From the NCBI GenBank assembly GCA_035275065.1, contig DATENM010000055.1:62001-126000 (forward strand): a stretch of 64,000 bases of DNA. Direction: 5' to 3'. The translations under genes were made by a program, and so were the position numbers. The notes beneath the pieces are model-generated. The model saw only the letters and a list, made by a program, of their open reading frames with translations. It was not told where the DNA came from and searched no databases. Source of the DNA: Blastocatellia bacterium. GTDB lineage: Bacteria > Acidobacteriota > Blastocatellia > UBA7656. Of this stretch, positions 1-8,896 are shown piece after piece (positions within the stretch are counted from its first letter, which is position 1; each line of letters begins with the position of its first letter).

Positions 1-1007
1 TTCATCAACGTCGAGCGATTCGACACGCCGACCGACAGGCGCAGGTGCGCCAATCCCATCTTCATCGCTGAACGATAGGCCAGGTCAGGCGTCAGCCCCA
101 GCTTGAACAGGGCGCGCTTGAAGCGCGTCATCGCGTCGCGCTTCAAGACCAGCAAGCCTTGCTCGATCAGCCAGACGTTGAAGCAGAGAAACTTCTTGAT
201 CGGCCCGAAGCCGTGATCCGAGCCCATATAAATCGTCGTGTCCGGGCCAACCGCATCCAACAGCTCGCCGAGCATCGCGTCAACCGCGCTCCAGTATTCG
301 TGAATGCGCTCGATGTTGGCCGTATGCTCTTTGCGGTCAAAAAACGGGTGCGACTCATCGAGCAAATGCCACAGCTCGTGCTGAAACCGATCCGTGCCCC
401 AGTAGTGTGTGGCGAACACATCCCAGTCGTAATTGTCCATCAGGTAGCGGTTCACCTGAGTCTTGTACTTCAGCTCGTCAAAGAGCTGATTGAGGATGTT
501 GTCAACCTTGCCGGGGGCGTAGACTTCGGTGATGTAGAGTTGATAGGGGCCGAAGCGCGATTCGATCTCTTCGAGCAACGATTCGGGATAGGTGAAGTCG
601 CGGCGACCGCGCGGCGTCAGGAAATCGGCGACCATCACGCCGTTGACCATCGTCGGCGGATAGGTGCAAGGCATGTTGGTGACGATGGCGCGCTTGCCCA
701 TCTGGCCGAGAATGTCCCAGAAAGGCAGGCCGTCGCGGGCGCGGGCGCTGACCGGCTGATCGGGCAGGGCGTTCGAGCCTTTGCGCCGCAGCAGGAATTC
801 AAAGACGCCGTGCTTGCCGGGATTCTTGCCGGTCATCCACGACACCCAGGCGGTCGGCGTGATGGGCGGGATCGTCGTTTCCAGCCAGCCGCGCACGCCT
901 TCGTTGATGAAGGCTTGCAGGCGCGGCATCAATCCTTTTTGCATCAGCGGATCAAGCAGATCAAATGTAGACCCATCCAGACCTATGAAGAGAACTTTTT
1001 TGCTCAT
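1..1007 (-). CDS. Alkaline-phosphatase-superfamily phosphodiesterase (3' end outside window)
   Basis: Partial gene. The ATG is at 1007 and the frame stays open to base 1, giving 335 residues, so the C-terminus is missing. The protein opens MSKKVLFIGLDGSTFDLL, the first metal-binding Asp region of type I phosphodiesterase/nucleotide pyrophosphatases. A Ser/Thr nucleophile candidate lies four residues before Trp in PPITPTAW, followed by TGKNPGKHG. Further metal-ligand motifs are TDRFQHELW (about residue 207) and SDHGFGP (about 263). There is no signal peptide, so it is probably cytoplasmic or membrane-associated. It is the fourth paralogue of this family in the same minus-strand cluster, 75 bp downstream of the flippase gene. 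The substrate is unknown; a phosphodiester or nucleotide-sugar-type linkage is an inference from the family. Confidence 0.85.
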   Translation of the reverse strand, partial: MSKKVLFIGLDGSTFDLLDPLMQKGLMPRLQAFINEGVRGWLETTIPPITPTAWVSWMTGKNPGKHGVFEFLLRRKGSNALPDQPVSARARDGLPFWDILGQMGKRAIVTNMPCTYPPTMVNGVMVADFLTPRGRRDFTYPESLLEEIESRFGPYQLYITEVYAPGKVDNILNQLFDELKYKTQVNRYLMDNYDWDVFATHYWGTDRFQHELWHLLDESHPFFDRKEHTANIERIHEYWSAVDAMLGELLDAVGPDTTIYMGSDHGFGPIKKFLCFNVWLIEQGLLVLKRDAMTRFKRALFKLGLTPDLAYRSAMKMGLAHLRLSVGVSNRSTLM

Positions 1008-1082
1008 AACAAAAGACTAAGAAATTTACAGGATTATGGCGCGATTCTCAACCCATGTTGGCTTGTGAGGCGGCGAGGCGGT

Positions 1083-2678
1083 TTAATCACCGGCATCAAA
1101 ACTCTTTTCAGCATTGATCGGCATGTCGTCAGTGTTGTCAGGCTTGACACTTTCCAGCTTGCCATTGCGGAGCGTGCCGAGCGCTTGCCTATAGATGTCT
1201 GCCAGCCGCCGCCGCTCACGCTCGTCATAGAAACCGAGCGCCAGAAGGATGAGCGGGAAGGCCAGCGCCAGCCCGACCTTTGCCACCGCCGATATATAAA
1301 TCAAGCGCCGCCGGTGCGGGTCGTCGTACGACATCACGCTCAGGTCGCCACGCAGATAATCAATCGCATAGAAAGCCGCCGCCACGAGCGCGCCGACGCC
1401 GCCGACCGTGAAGACACGCCCCCATTCATAACGCACTTTGTAAAACAGGTTCGACGCCCAGAAGCGCAAGCCGCAGAACGCCGCGTAAGAGAGCAGCGTC
1501 GAAACCGCTGCGCCCGGGCTTCCATAACGCGGGATCAGCGCGAAGTTCAGCGCGATGTTGAAGGCCAGCGCGATGGCAATAGTGATGGGCGCGTAGATAG
1601 TGCGCTTCTTTAAGGTGATGCCGATGTTGAGGACGCGGGCGGCACTGTCCAGCACCATCGCCATCGCCAGCAGCGGAATGATGCCGGCGGCGGGCCAGTA
1701 ATCCGAGCGCGCAAACCTCAGCAGCCCGTCTCCGGCAATCGCCGCCACGCCCAGCGACAAAAACATGCTGACGAAGGTGATGTAGGTCAGCACGCGCGAG
1801 TAGTATTCTTCGGCGCCCTCTTCGTTCATCACCGAAAAGCGCATCACCGTCCAGACCTGGCTGAAGGGCACGGTTGCCAGCACCGAAACGACCGAGACCA
1901 GCGTGTTGGCTATCGCATAAACGCCGACATCGCGCGCCTTGCCATAGCGTTCGAGGAAGAAACGGTCGATCATCATGAACAGCGTCATGGCGATCTGGTT
2001 GAAGATCAGCGGCGTGCCGAAGGCCAGCATGCCGCGCAGCTCCTTGGAAGAGAAGCTCAAGCTCAGGTCGCGCCGCACGACGACGAAGAAGATCAACGCT
2101 TCAAAAGCCGAGCCGATCAAGCGGCCCCGCAAGACGTTTTCAACGCTCGCCTCGACGAAAATCACCAGGTAGCAGATGACCGCGAGCTGCACGACGAACG
2201 CCGTGATGTTGAGCGCCGAATAGTGCGCCGATTTAAAGTTCGCTCGCAAGATCGAATCGGGGATGACCGAAATGATCTCGAAGAAGCTGATGAAAAAGAT
2301 CAGCCGCAGCAGGCCGGCGTTCGAGGCATCGCCCGAAAAGACCAGCCACGACACCTGCGGCGCTAAGAGATAGAGCAGGCCGGTCGAAATCACCCCGGAG
2401 ACCAGCAAAAACCCGAGCGTCGAGCCGACAATGCGCCGCCGATGCGCAGGGTCTTCGGTGTCGTAGTAGTGGCGGAAGAAGGCGTGATTGAGCCCGAACT
2501 TCAGGACGATGGTGACCAGCGTCAGGGTGATCGTCAGCAGCGACAGCACGCCGAACTCGGCGGCGCGCAGGTAGCGCGTGTAGAGCGGCACCAGCACCAA
2601 CCCGAAGGCGCTGTTGACGACGCTGCCGATGCCGAAGATCAGCGTGTGCTTGACCGTCTTTTTGATCTTACCGTAAAT
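1083..2678 (-). CDS. Polysaccharide flippase (Wzx/MATE-like oligosaccharide translocase)
   Basis: Integral membrane protein of about 531 residues with roughly 12-14 hydrophobic segments, typical of lipid-linked oligosaccharide flippases that move glycan precursors across the inner membrane. The nearest standard start is TTG at 2600, but that would remove the family's conserved first helix. In the same frame upstream, after the stop of the preceding gene, lies KKTVKHTLIFGIGSVVNSAF, which looks like a normal flippase N-terminus. The only initiator-like codon that keeps it is ATT at 2678, with GGAG at 2690-2693 at a usable spacing. I therefore annotate the ATT start; TTG at 2600 is the conservative alternative. 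The gene follows the YfhO-type gene by 27 bp and is probably co-transcribed with it. Confidence 0.8.
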   Translation of the reverse strand: MYGKIKKTVKHTLIFGIGSVVNSAFGLVLVPLYTRYLRAAEFGVLSLLTITLTLVTIVLKFGLNHAFFRHYYDTEDPAHRRRIVGSTLGFLLVSGVISTGLLYLLAPQVSWLVFSGDASNAGLLRLIFFISFFEIISVIPDSILRANFKSAHYSALNITAFVVQLAVICYLVIFVEASVENVLRGRLIGSAFEALIFFVVVRRDLSLSFSSKELRGMLAFGTPLIFNQIAMTLFMMIDRFFLERYGKARDVGVYAIANTLVSVVSVLATVPFSQVWTVMRFSVMNEEGAEEYYSRVLTYITFVSMFLSLGVAAIAGDGLLRFARSDYWPAAGIIPLLAMAMVLDSAARVLNIGITLKKRTIYAPITIAIALAFNIALNFALIPRYGSPGAAVSTLLSYAAFCGLRFWASNLFYKVRYEWGRVFTVGGVGALVAAAFYAIDYLRGDLSVMSYDDPHRRRLIYISAVAKVGLALAFPLILLALGFYDERERRRLADIYRQALGTLRNGKLESVKPDNTDDMPINAEKSFDAGD

Positions 2679-2705
2679 CGTGACCGTTGCTCCGTTGATC
2701 TTTAC

Positions 2706-5366
2706 TTATTTACCGCGGCGCACAGCGACAAACGCCAGTCCCAGGCCGAGCAGCGCCGCCGCTACGAGGCTTATCACTAGAGACGCCCTGAAGACGCGCG
2801 GCGCAAAGACGAATGATAACACATGGCGACCGGCGGGAACTTTGACGGCGCGCATGGTGACGTTCGCTTGAAAAATCTCTGTCGGGTTGCCGTCAATCGC
2901 CGCCCGCCAGCCAGGATAAAAGTTATCGCTCAACACCAGCCATGCGTCTGTTTGGTTCGCCGTTTCGATCACCACGCGATTGCGCTGGTCTTCGATAATG
3001 GACGCCGCGTCGGCGCTCGCCTGCATCCCGACTGGCGGAGGCGTGGCGTTTGCGGACAAGCCCGCATCGCTTTCGATAACCACCTCGCGGCGCGCATCGA
3101 ATGTCGGCTCGCGCAAGGCGGCAACTGCATCGGCATGGCTGGCCACGGCGAGGGCGCGATCAACGAAGAAAGCGCGCGGCAAAGCGTTCTTGTTTTCGTA
3201 GACCGCAACGCCTTCAGCCGTCGCCAGCCGCTCATACCCATCAAGCGGCGTATCGGCATGGGTCACCACGTAGCGCACGTCGAGCAGGTCGAAGTAACGC
3301 GAGCGCGGCTCGTTAAAAACGACATGGCTCAGGTTCGGCTGCGGCTCGATGAGCGCAGCGTAGTCGCGATACCACTTCGGGAATTGTTGATTCTTGCCGG
3401 CGACGGTCGGAATCTGGTACGGCAGCAGCGTATTCGGCGGCGCAATGATCTTGTCTTCGCTTGACGACACACGGCGATTCGATTCCAGGTCGGCAGGCAC
3501 GACCAGCACGCGGCCGGGCGGCAAGCCGCGCAGCATCGTGGTGATTTCGGTCGCTTGATAAACCCGTGAGCGCTCGTAAGATTGGTTGAACTGCCCGCTC
3601 AACCAGAACAGATCAATGACCAGCAGGCTGCAAAGTCCGGCCAGCAGCGCCCGGCGGCTGAAGCGGCCGGCGCTCGTCAGCCAGAAAAGCCCGGCGACTA
3701 TCGCCAGCATGCCGAGCGGCACCAGAATGCCGGCATCGGGCGGCAGGAATTGTGGCGTGAGCGCGGCAGCCGTCCGATGAAGATAGGCTCGCCAGCCGCG
3801 CGCTTCGCTCTCAGCGGCAAAGCCTGTGGCCTTCATCACCCACGCAGCAATTGTAGCCATCGCTACAAAGGCGGCGGCGGCATAAAAGAATCGTCGCGCC
3901 AAACGGGCGAAGGCACCGAACAGATCGGCGCTCGCCTGCATCAACAGGTCTGCGCCGAGTGCCACCAGCACCGCCGCCGCAAAATGAAAGATCACTCCGG
4001 CGCGCACGGCGACGCGGATCACCTGCAACACGGGGACGTAGCGTGTGACCGGCACATAAAGCGGCGTCGTCATCATCACCACCAGCGAGACCGCCGCCAG
4101 CAACGCGAAGAGAGTGACGCGGGGACGCGGGGACGCGGCGACACGGGGAATTGTTGGACTTTCCGTATGCTCTTGTCGTGGTGAGCCAGGAATCCGCACT
4201 CCCTCGCCGCGTCCCCGTGTCCCCGTGTCCCCGCGTCTCGACTGCTTCCACCAGAAGAGCGCGAATCCAAGCGGCGCTAACGCTGCAACGCCGATGTAGA
4301 GGATGTGATCGTGCGACACGCCAAGCGCCGTAAACAGCGTCAGCGTGCGCGTGTCGTAAGCCGCGCCGAAGAGATTCGGAAAGATCAGCGTCAAGCCGTA
4401 CCACGGCGGCAGGTAGATGTAACCCATCTCCGCGCCGACGATCTTGCGGTTCGAGTAACGCAGCAGCTCAAGCATCGGCGCCCATTGCGTCGCCGCCAGC
4501 ATCAGACCAACCGCCAGGGTCGTCGCCATCAGCGCCACGGTCTTGCCGAGCGCTCGCCTTCGCCGGCGGCCTTCGAGCTTGCCGAATTCGAGGTGGGCGG
4601 CGATCAGGTAATAAAGAACGATGGCCCCGGCGTAGTAAATCTGATTCGGCAAATAACCGCAAAAGAATTGCGCGGCAAACATCACGCCAGCTAGCAAAGC
4701 CGGCCTGAACTGTTGGCGGCGGGCGGCGCGATCAACGAAGAGCATGATTAGCGGCAGCCACATCAATCCGCCGAACCAGCCGAGGCCCGTCAGGTGCAAC
4801 AACGCATGCGCCGACAGCTCGAAGACCAGCGCGCCGATCAAAGCGCCACGCGCGCTGACGCCGAGGGCGACGAGGAAGATGTACATGAAGATCGCGGCCA
4901 GCATCAGCTCACTGATGCGCGCCAGCGAATAACCGAGCGGCACGTCGAAGAGTTTATAAAAGAGCAGGAGCGGCGACAGCGTCCGCGTCACGCCATCGGC
5001 GTAGATAGGATGGCCAGCCATCGTGTACGGGTTCCACAACGGCATCTCGCCATCACGATAAGCCGCGACGACAAAATACTCGCGGGTCACGTACATATCT
5101 GTGAGGTCGCGGCGATTGTAAGGGTAATCGCTTGGGCCTGCGCTGTAGCCCCAGGGCAACTGGTTGTTCAGCGTCGCCACATCGATCAGTGTTTCGCCGA
5201 GCAGGAAGACGCGCCAGAACATCACCAGCAGCAGAGCCACAAGCGAAGCGAGGTTGATTGCATGGCGCTGCCAGGTGGTAGGAGAAAGAGAGGGCGAGTT
5301 TTCTGCGCCGGCCTGTGGCGATGTGGCTGCGCTGTCGCCGGGGTTGATTTCGGGTTCCGCCTTCAT
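2706..5366 (-). CDS. YfhO-family multi-pass membrane protein
   Basis: An 886-residue protein with about a dozen membrane segments and a soluble C-terminal part ending in a final helix and VRRGK. The motifs PLWNPYTMAGHPIYADG (about residues 110-125) and the Trp/Phe-rich helices after it match the YfhO family. These are GT-C-like membrane proteins implicated in glycosylating lipid carriers or teichoic/lipoteichoic-type polymers. Its position between phosphodiesterases and a flippase supports a role in surface glycan assembly. Residues about 376-419 are a hydrophilic Arg/Gly/Thr-rich insert encoded by an octamer-repeat hairpin (4116-4237) that interrupts an otherwise membrane-rich region. It starts 8 bp after the upstream phosphodiesterase stop, so it is probably co-translated in the operon. 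Confidence 0.85.
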   Translation of the reverse strand: MKAEPEINPGDSAATSPQAGAENSPSLSPTTWQRHAINLASLVALLLVMFWRVFLLGETLIDVATLNNQLPWGYSAGPSDYPYNRRDLTDMYVTREYFVVAAYRDGEMPLWNPYTMAGHPIYADGVTRTLSPLLLFYKLFDVPLGYSLARISELMLAAIFMYIFLVALGVSARGALIGALVFELSAHALLHLTGLGWFGGLMWLPLIMLFVDRAARRQQFRPALLAGVMFAAQFFCGYLPNQIYYAGAIVLYYLIAAHLEFGKLEGRRRRRALGKTVALMATTLAVGLMLAATQWAPMLELLRYSNRKIVGAEMGYIYLPPWYGLTLIFPNLFGAAYDTRTLTLFTALGVSHDHILYIGVAALAPLGFALFWWKQSRRGDTGTRGRGEGVRIPGSPRQEHTESPTIPRVAASPRPRVTLFALLAAVSLVVMMTTPLYVPVTRYVPVLQVIRVAVRAGVIFHFAAAVLVALGADLLMQASADLFGAFARLARRFFYAAAAFVAMATIAAWVMKATGFAAESEARGWRAYLHRTAAALTPQFLPPDAGILVPLGMLAIVAGLFWLTSAGRFSRRALLAGLCSLLVIDLFWLSGQFNQSYERSRVYQATEITTMLRGLPPGRVLVVPADLESNRRVSSSEDKIIAPPNTLLPYQIPTVAGKNQQFPKWYRDYAALIEPQPNLSHVVFNEPRSRYFDLLDVRYVVTHADTPLDGYERLATAEGVAVYENKNALPRAFFVDRALAVASHADAVAALREPTFDARREVVIESDAGLSANATPPPVGMQASADAASIIEDQRNRVVIETANQTDAWLVLSDNFYPGWRAAIDGNPTEIFQANVTMRAVKVPAGRHVLSFVFAPRVFRASLVISLVAAALLGLGLAFVAVRRGK
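4116..4237. repeat. Octamer-repeat hairpin inside the yfhO-like gene
   Basis: The left arm (4116-4148) is tandem GACGCGGG-type 8-mers and the right arm (4205-4237) is their reverse complement, separated by about 56 bp. The same unit type occurs between genes at 11033-11138 and 36324-36452. Here the element lies in frame within a CDS and adds about 40 residues without a stop. Confidence 0.85.
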
Positions 5367-5374
5367 CTTTCGCC

Positions 5375-6976
5375 TTACAGGTAGCCGAGCGCGCGCAGCT
5401 TCTCTTCAATCAACTCTTCTTCGGCCTCGCTCAACGTGCCGGGCGCGCCTGCGGTGTCGCCTGTCGCCCGGTCAATGCGCAGCGGATTCGCGCTCAGATG
5501 GGCTTCGCTGAACGCTCGCTCGATGACGCGGCCATCGAGGTCATCGGGAACCGCCAAGCCCGCCGCGTATATCAACGTCGGCAAGAAATCGTAGACGACC
5601 GGCTCATCCAACCGTGCTCCCGGCGCAATGCCCGGCCCGCGCGCAATCAGAATGCCTTCGGGCCGATGATCGCCGCTCCACCAGTAACCCCGGTCGCGGA
5701 CTTCGCGTGGCGGCTCGCCAAACGCAGCCCGCGGGTTCCAGTAGATGTAGAGGTCGCTGGCGCGCTCGACAAACGGCCCGGCATATAACTCGTCGCGGCG
5801 GGCGACGCGCTCGACCACCGCCGTGCCGCGCGCATCGCGCCACTCGCCGAGCGCGGCGCTGATTTCGGCGCAGACGCCCTGGTAATCGGCAGCGGCAACG
5901 ACGCCTTGCGGGTTGCGGCCGGCGAGGTTGATGTTGATGACGTGACGCCCCGGCTCTGTGTAAGCTCGGCTACGCGGCCAGTCAATCGAATCGTAGAAGG
6001 CGTCTTTCTCGGCGGCCTGCATCTGTTTGACGCGCTCGGCGCCGAGGCGCGATTTGATCGTTTCCTTGATCGCAACGGGCAGGAGATTCTTTGCGACGCG
6101 ACGGCTTGCATTCATCAACGAAGCGCGCGGCGGCGCGGATGATTGCCTCGCCATAAAACCTCGCGCTTCGAGCCATTCGGCCAGGTGATAAGACGCGCCG
6201 CTGTGCGGCCCCATGCCGTGATCGCTGATGACATAAACCTGTGTTTGCTCGTTCGCAAGCGCCAGCAGCCTTGCCACCGCGATGTCGAGGGATTTATAAA
6301 CGCGGCGCAGCCCATCGCGCGATTGCGCGGGCGAATTCCACAAGTTGTGCCCGCCCCAGTCGCTCGCCGTGAAGACGGTCATGAAGAGATCGGTCGGGTG
6401 TTGTTCGATCAAATACTCGGCCGCCGCGGTTTGCGTTTCCGTAAGCCGCAGCCACGCGCTGATGGCGTCATCGACGCGCCCGGCTTTCATCAGGTCGCCG
6501 AGCCCGATGGGAGTAAATGCATAATCGGGAAAATGGCTGAAGACTTCTTCGCGCAGCGGCGCGGGAAAAAAAGCCGATTCATTCAGCGCCGGCGCGTCCA
6601 GTCCGCTGATCATCCAACTGCCCGCAGGCGCGTTTGCCGGATAGGTCATTGGCACGTTCAGAAGGCCGCTCGTCAGACCGTGTCGCGCCAGGTAATCGCC
6701 AAGGATGCGGCCCGCGCGGTCGCCGCCTTTGAAGAACTCTTGCCGGCCCGTCGCAAAGTTGCGGTCTGAAAAAACGAAAAGGCCATGCCGGCCCGGATTC
6801 AAGCCCGTAAGGATCGATGTCCACGCCGAGGCGCTATGCATGTTCGGCGTCGAGATCAGCCGCCCGCACGCGCCTTCGCTCATCAGCCGCGCCAGCGTCG
6901 GCAAGTGGCCTGCCGCGGCCCACGGCTCAATCAACTCGATGGTCGCGGCATCAAGGCCGATGATGAGAATTTTCAT
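5375..6976 (-). CDS. Alkaline-phosphatase-superfamily phosphodiesterase
   Basis: A 533-residue member of the type I phosphodiesterase/nucleotide pyrophosphatase family. The start is taken at 6976 (MKILIIGLDAAT) rather than 7000, because family members begin directly at the first metal-binding strand. Visible motifs are GLDAAT (residues 6-11), a Ser four residues before Trp in MHSASAWTS followed by TGLNPGRHG, SDWGGHNLW (about 206), SDHGMGPHSG (about 253) and GDHRPEG (about 436). No signal peptide is present. It ends EEKLRALGYL, a tail shared with the neighbouring phosphodiesterase and with CysC. The gene is 42 bp downstream of another paralogue and 8 bp upstream of yfhO. The reaction is probably hydrolysis of a phosphodiester or pyrophosphate; the substrate is unknown. 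Confidence 0.88.
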   Translation of the reverse strand: MKILIIGLDAATIELIEPWAAAGHLPTLARLMSEGACGRLISTPNMHSASAWTSILTGLNPGRHGLFVFSDRNFATGRQEFFKGGDRAGRILGDYLARHGLTSGLLNVPMTYPANAPAGSWMISGLDAPALNESAFFPAPLREEVFSHFPDYAFTPIGLGDLMKAGRVDDAISAWLRLTETQTAAAEYLIEQHPTDLFMTVFTASDWGGHNLWNSPAQSRDGLRRVYKSLDIAVARLLALANEQTQVYVISDHGMGPHSGASYHLAEWLEARGFMARQSSAPPRASLMNASRRVAKNLLPVAIKETIKSRLGAERVKQMQAAEKDAFYDSIDWPRSRAYTEPGRHVININLAGRNPQGVVAAADYQGVCAEISAALGEWRDARGTAVVERVARRDELYAGPFVERASDLYIYWNPRAAFGEPPREVRDRGYWWSGDHRPEGILIARGPGIAPGARLDEPVVYDFLPTLIYAAGLAVPDDLDGRVIERAFSEAHLSANPLRIDRATGDTAGAPGTLSEAEEELIEEKLRALGYL

Positions 6977-7018
6977 AATCGTCGCGCCGCGTGGCGGCAA
7001 CTTCAGGGCGCGCTTTTA

Positions 7019-8629
7019 TCATTCGATATAGCCGAGCGCGCGCAACCGTTCGCGCAGCTCCGCTTCTTCGCCGGCGTTGTAGACCGAACGATTGGCTGCC
7101 GCCGCCTGCGCCGCGTCTTTGTATGAGCTGCCCTCACGCGAGGGCTCGGTCACTTCAGGGAAAAGCTCGACCAGAGCACGGCCATCCATATCAGTCGTCA
7201 GCGGGCAACCGAGCGAGGCGAGCGCCGTCGGCCCGACATCGCGCAGATTCGGCGGCGCGGCAAAGTCAACGCCGGGCGCAATATCGCGTCCCCAGGCAAT
7301 GAAGATGCCGTCGCGCGCATGTGTCCCGGTCGTCGAATCAGCAGGCACCATCACCTGGCCATAGCCGGGACGTTCGTTGTAAACGACCTCATCGCGGCGC
7401 GGCACCATCACCAGATCGGGCAAGCGGTCAGACCACAAACCTTTGAATGCTTCGTCGCGACGCAGGACGCGCTCGAAGACCGGCTGGTTATCCGTCGGAT
7501 CGGTCAGGCGCTCAAGCGCCATGCGCGCCTGATGAACAGCCCCGTCGAATTCGCTTTCGCGGACGCAGCCCTGAGCCTCGCGGCCTGCCAGATTCACCCA
7601 CACGCCTTTGTCCTGCGCGAAGTAAGCCCGCGTCCGCGTGAAGTCAATCTCGCTGAGAAAGTCACTGCCATACTGAACCTTCTTATCCAGTACGTTGCCA
7701 TTGAAAGTGCGCGGCGACAGGCGGCGGGCGAGCTTTTCTTTCAGCGCCCTGGCCTGCGCCCGTTGCCGCCGGGTCGCCGGCGATTTGAAGGTGAGCAGTC
7801 CTGCGCTGGCCAGCACTTCGTTAACGCGCACTTCGACCAGCTCTGGACAGAAGCCGTGATCGGAAACGACAAGGACGCGCACGTCGGCGGGCAAGCGCTC
7901 AAGGATGCGCCCGAGCGCGCCGTCCAGCCGCTCATAGATTTCATGGATGAAGTTGCGAAACTCGGCGGGCGTGTGCGGGTCGTGGCGCGGGTGCGTCGCA
8001 TCCATGTCGGCCCAGTAATCATGCTGGGCGCGATCAAGCACCGAAAAGACGACCATCAGAAAATCCCACTCGCCTTGCTGCATCAGCCACGCAAGCGCGC
8101 GCTCGCGGCATTCGATAGCGCGGCGGAATTCGGCGGCCCGCGCGCGCTTGTCAGGGATGCGCGACGGCTCGATGATGTAATCGGGCACGGCACGCAACAA
8201 CTCGTCTTTGAGCGTCGCCGGGTAAGTGAAATCGGATTGCAGGCCGGGCGTCAGCATCCCCGTGACCATCCGCCCATTCAAGGGTTCGGGCGGATAAGCT
8301 GTTGGCACATTGATGACAATCGAGCGGCCCGTCTGCGCGCCGAGCAAGTCCCAGACGTGGCGCGTCATGATGTCGCGTCCGCTCATGGCGCGCACCGTGT
8401 AGCTGCCGGGATTTTTGATGAAGGGCGCGAAGACGCCGTGCATGCCTTCGCTGGTGCCGGTCGTGCAACTGGCCCAGCCGGGAAAGCTGTTTGGCAGGAT
8501 GGTCGAGCGCAGCGGCGCGCTCGCGCCTTCGCGCATCAAGCGCGCCAGCACGGGTAAGCGGCCCGCCGCCGCAAGCGGGCGGATGATGTCAAACGTCGCG
8601 CCATCCAATCCTATGATTACGGTCTTCAT
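7019..8629 (-). CDS. Alkaline-phosphatase-superfamily phosphodiesterase
   Basis: A 536-residue paralogue of the flanking phosphodiesterases. It starts MKTVIIGLDGATFD. The nucleophile candidate is Ser in LPNSFPGW, followed by TTGTSEGMHG. Other metal-site motifs are LDRAQHDYW (about residue 198), SDHGFCPE (about 257) and TGTHARDG near the C-terminus. The C-terminal segment ELRERLRALGYIE matches the LRALGY tail of the next gene. The start codon lies inside a remnant of a VapC toxin frame that precedes it by 36 bp. That places an old recombination junction immediately upstream and may have replaced the original leader. It is probably transcribed from the cysC promoter. Confidence 0.87.
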   Translation of the reverse strand: MKTVIIGLDGATFDIIRPLAAAGRLPVLARLMREGASAPLRSTILPNSFPGWASCTTGTSEGMHGVFAPFIKNPGSYTVRAMSGRDIMTRHVWDLLGAQTGRSIVINVPTAYPPEPLNGRMVTGMLTPGLQSDFTYPATLKDELLRAVPDYIIEPSRIPDKRARAAEFRRAIECRERALAWLMQQGEWDFLMVVFSVLDRAQHDYWADMDATHPRHDPHTPAEFRNFIHEIYERLDGALGRILERLPADVRVLVVSDHGFCPELVEVRVNEVLASAGLLTFKSPATRRQRAQARALKEKLARRLSPRTFNGNVLDKKVQYGSDFLSEIDFTRTRAYFAQDKGVWVNLAGREAQGCVRESEFDGAVHQARMALERLTDPTDNQPVFERVLRRDEAFKGLWSDRLPDLVMVPRRDEVVYNERPGYGQVMVPADSTTGTHARDGIFIAWGRDIAPGVDFAAPPNLRDVGPTALASLGCPLTTDMDGRALVELFPEVTEPSREGSSYKDAAQAAAANRSVYNAGEEAELRERLRALGYIE

Positions 8630-8666
8630 TTATCTCAAGAAGGATATTGGTGTCCAGCAAGTACAT
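8589..8666 (-). pseudogene. Truncated VapC (PIN-domain) toxin remnant
   Basis: A 25-codon frame starts at ATG 8666, overlapping the antitoxin stop as TAATG, the usual translational coupling of VapBC pairs. It reads MYLLDTNILLEI and then continues out of family into the start of the phosphodiesterase gene, ending at TGA 8589. LLDTNILLE is the first-strand motif of PIN ribonucleases, carrying the first catalytic Asp. The remaining roughly 110 residues of a toxin are missing. I infer deletion of the toxin; the piece is too short for a database-strength call. Confidence 0.65.
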
Positions 8667-8890
8667 TACTCATTCCACCAATCAAGCGCCTTGTGCTGCA
8701 AATCAACCGATGAGTATTCTCCACTCAGTTCCTGCAAAGCCCCTCGCCAATCCAGTCGCGGTTGCACAGTGTCTTTCGCCTTCGCCTTTTCAGAGAGCGA
8801 TTGAATAAAGCTCTCGACTTCCTGCTGCAACTGTGGCGGCAACTCTCGGATTTTGTCATCAAGGGACTTCATCGCTTCCACCTCCGCCAT
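8666..8890 (-). CDS. DUF2281-type antitoxin (VapB-like), orphaned
   Basis: A 74-residue charged protein. Its N-terminal half is a helical segment (IRELPPQLQQEVESFIQ) and its C-terminal half contains LDWRGALQELSGEYSSVDL followed by QHKALDWWNE. That layout is typical of DUF2281 antitoxins encoded just before PIN-domain VapC toxins. The start at 8890 is 6 bp after the upstream phosphodiesterase stop, so the module sits inside the operon. An alternative start is MKSLDD at 8872. The partner toxin survives only as a stub, so this antitoxin should no longer have a cognate target here. It may persist by drift or act on a toxin elsewhere in the genome. Confidence 0.78.
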   Translation of the reverse strand: MAEVEAMKSLDDKIRELPPQLQQEVESFIQSLSEKAKAKDTVQPRLDWRGALQELSGEYSSVDLQHKALDWWNE

Positions 8891-8896
8891 TTCAGC

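Noticed and set aside
159..1613. 484-codon plus-strand frame
   Set aside because: It runs antisense to the phosphodiesterase and flippase genes, is Arg/His/Gln-rich, matches no family and is a by-product of high GC content.
7319..8557. 412-codon plus-strand frame
   Set aside because: Exact antisense of a clearly recognisable phosphodiesterase; composition typical of a shadow frame.
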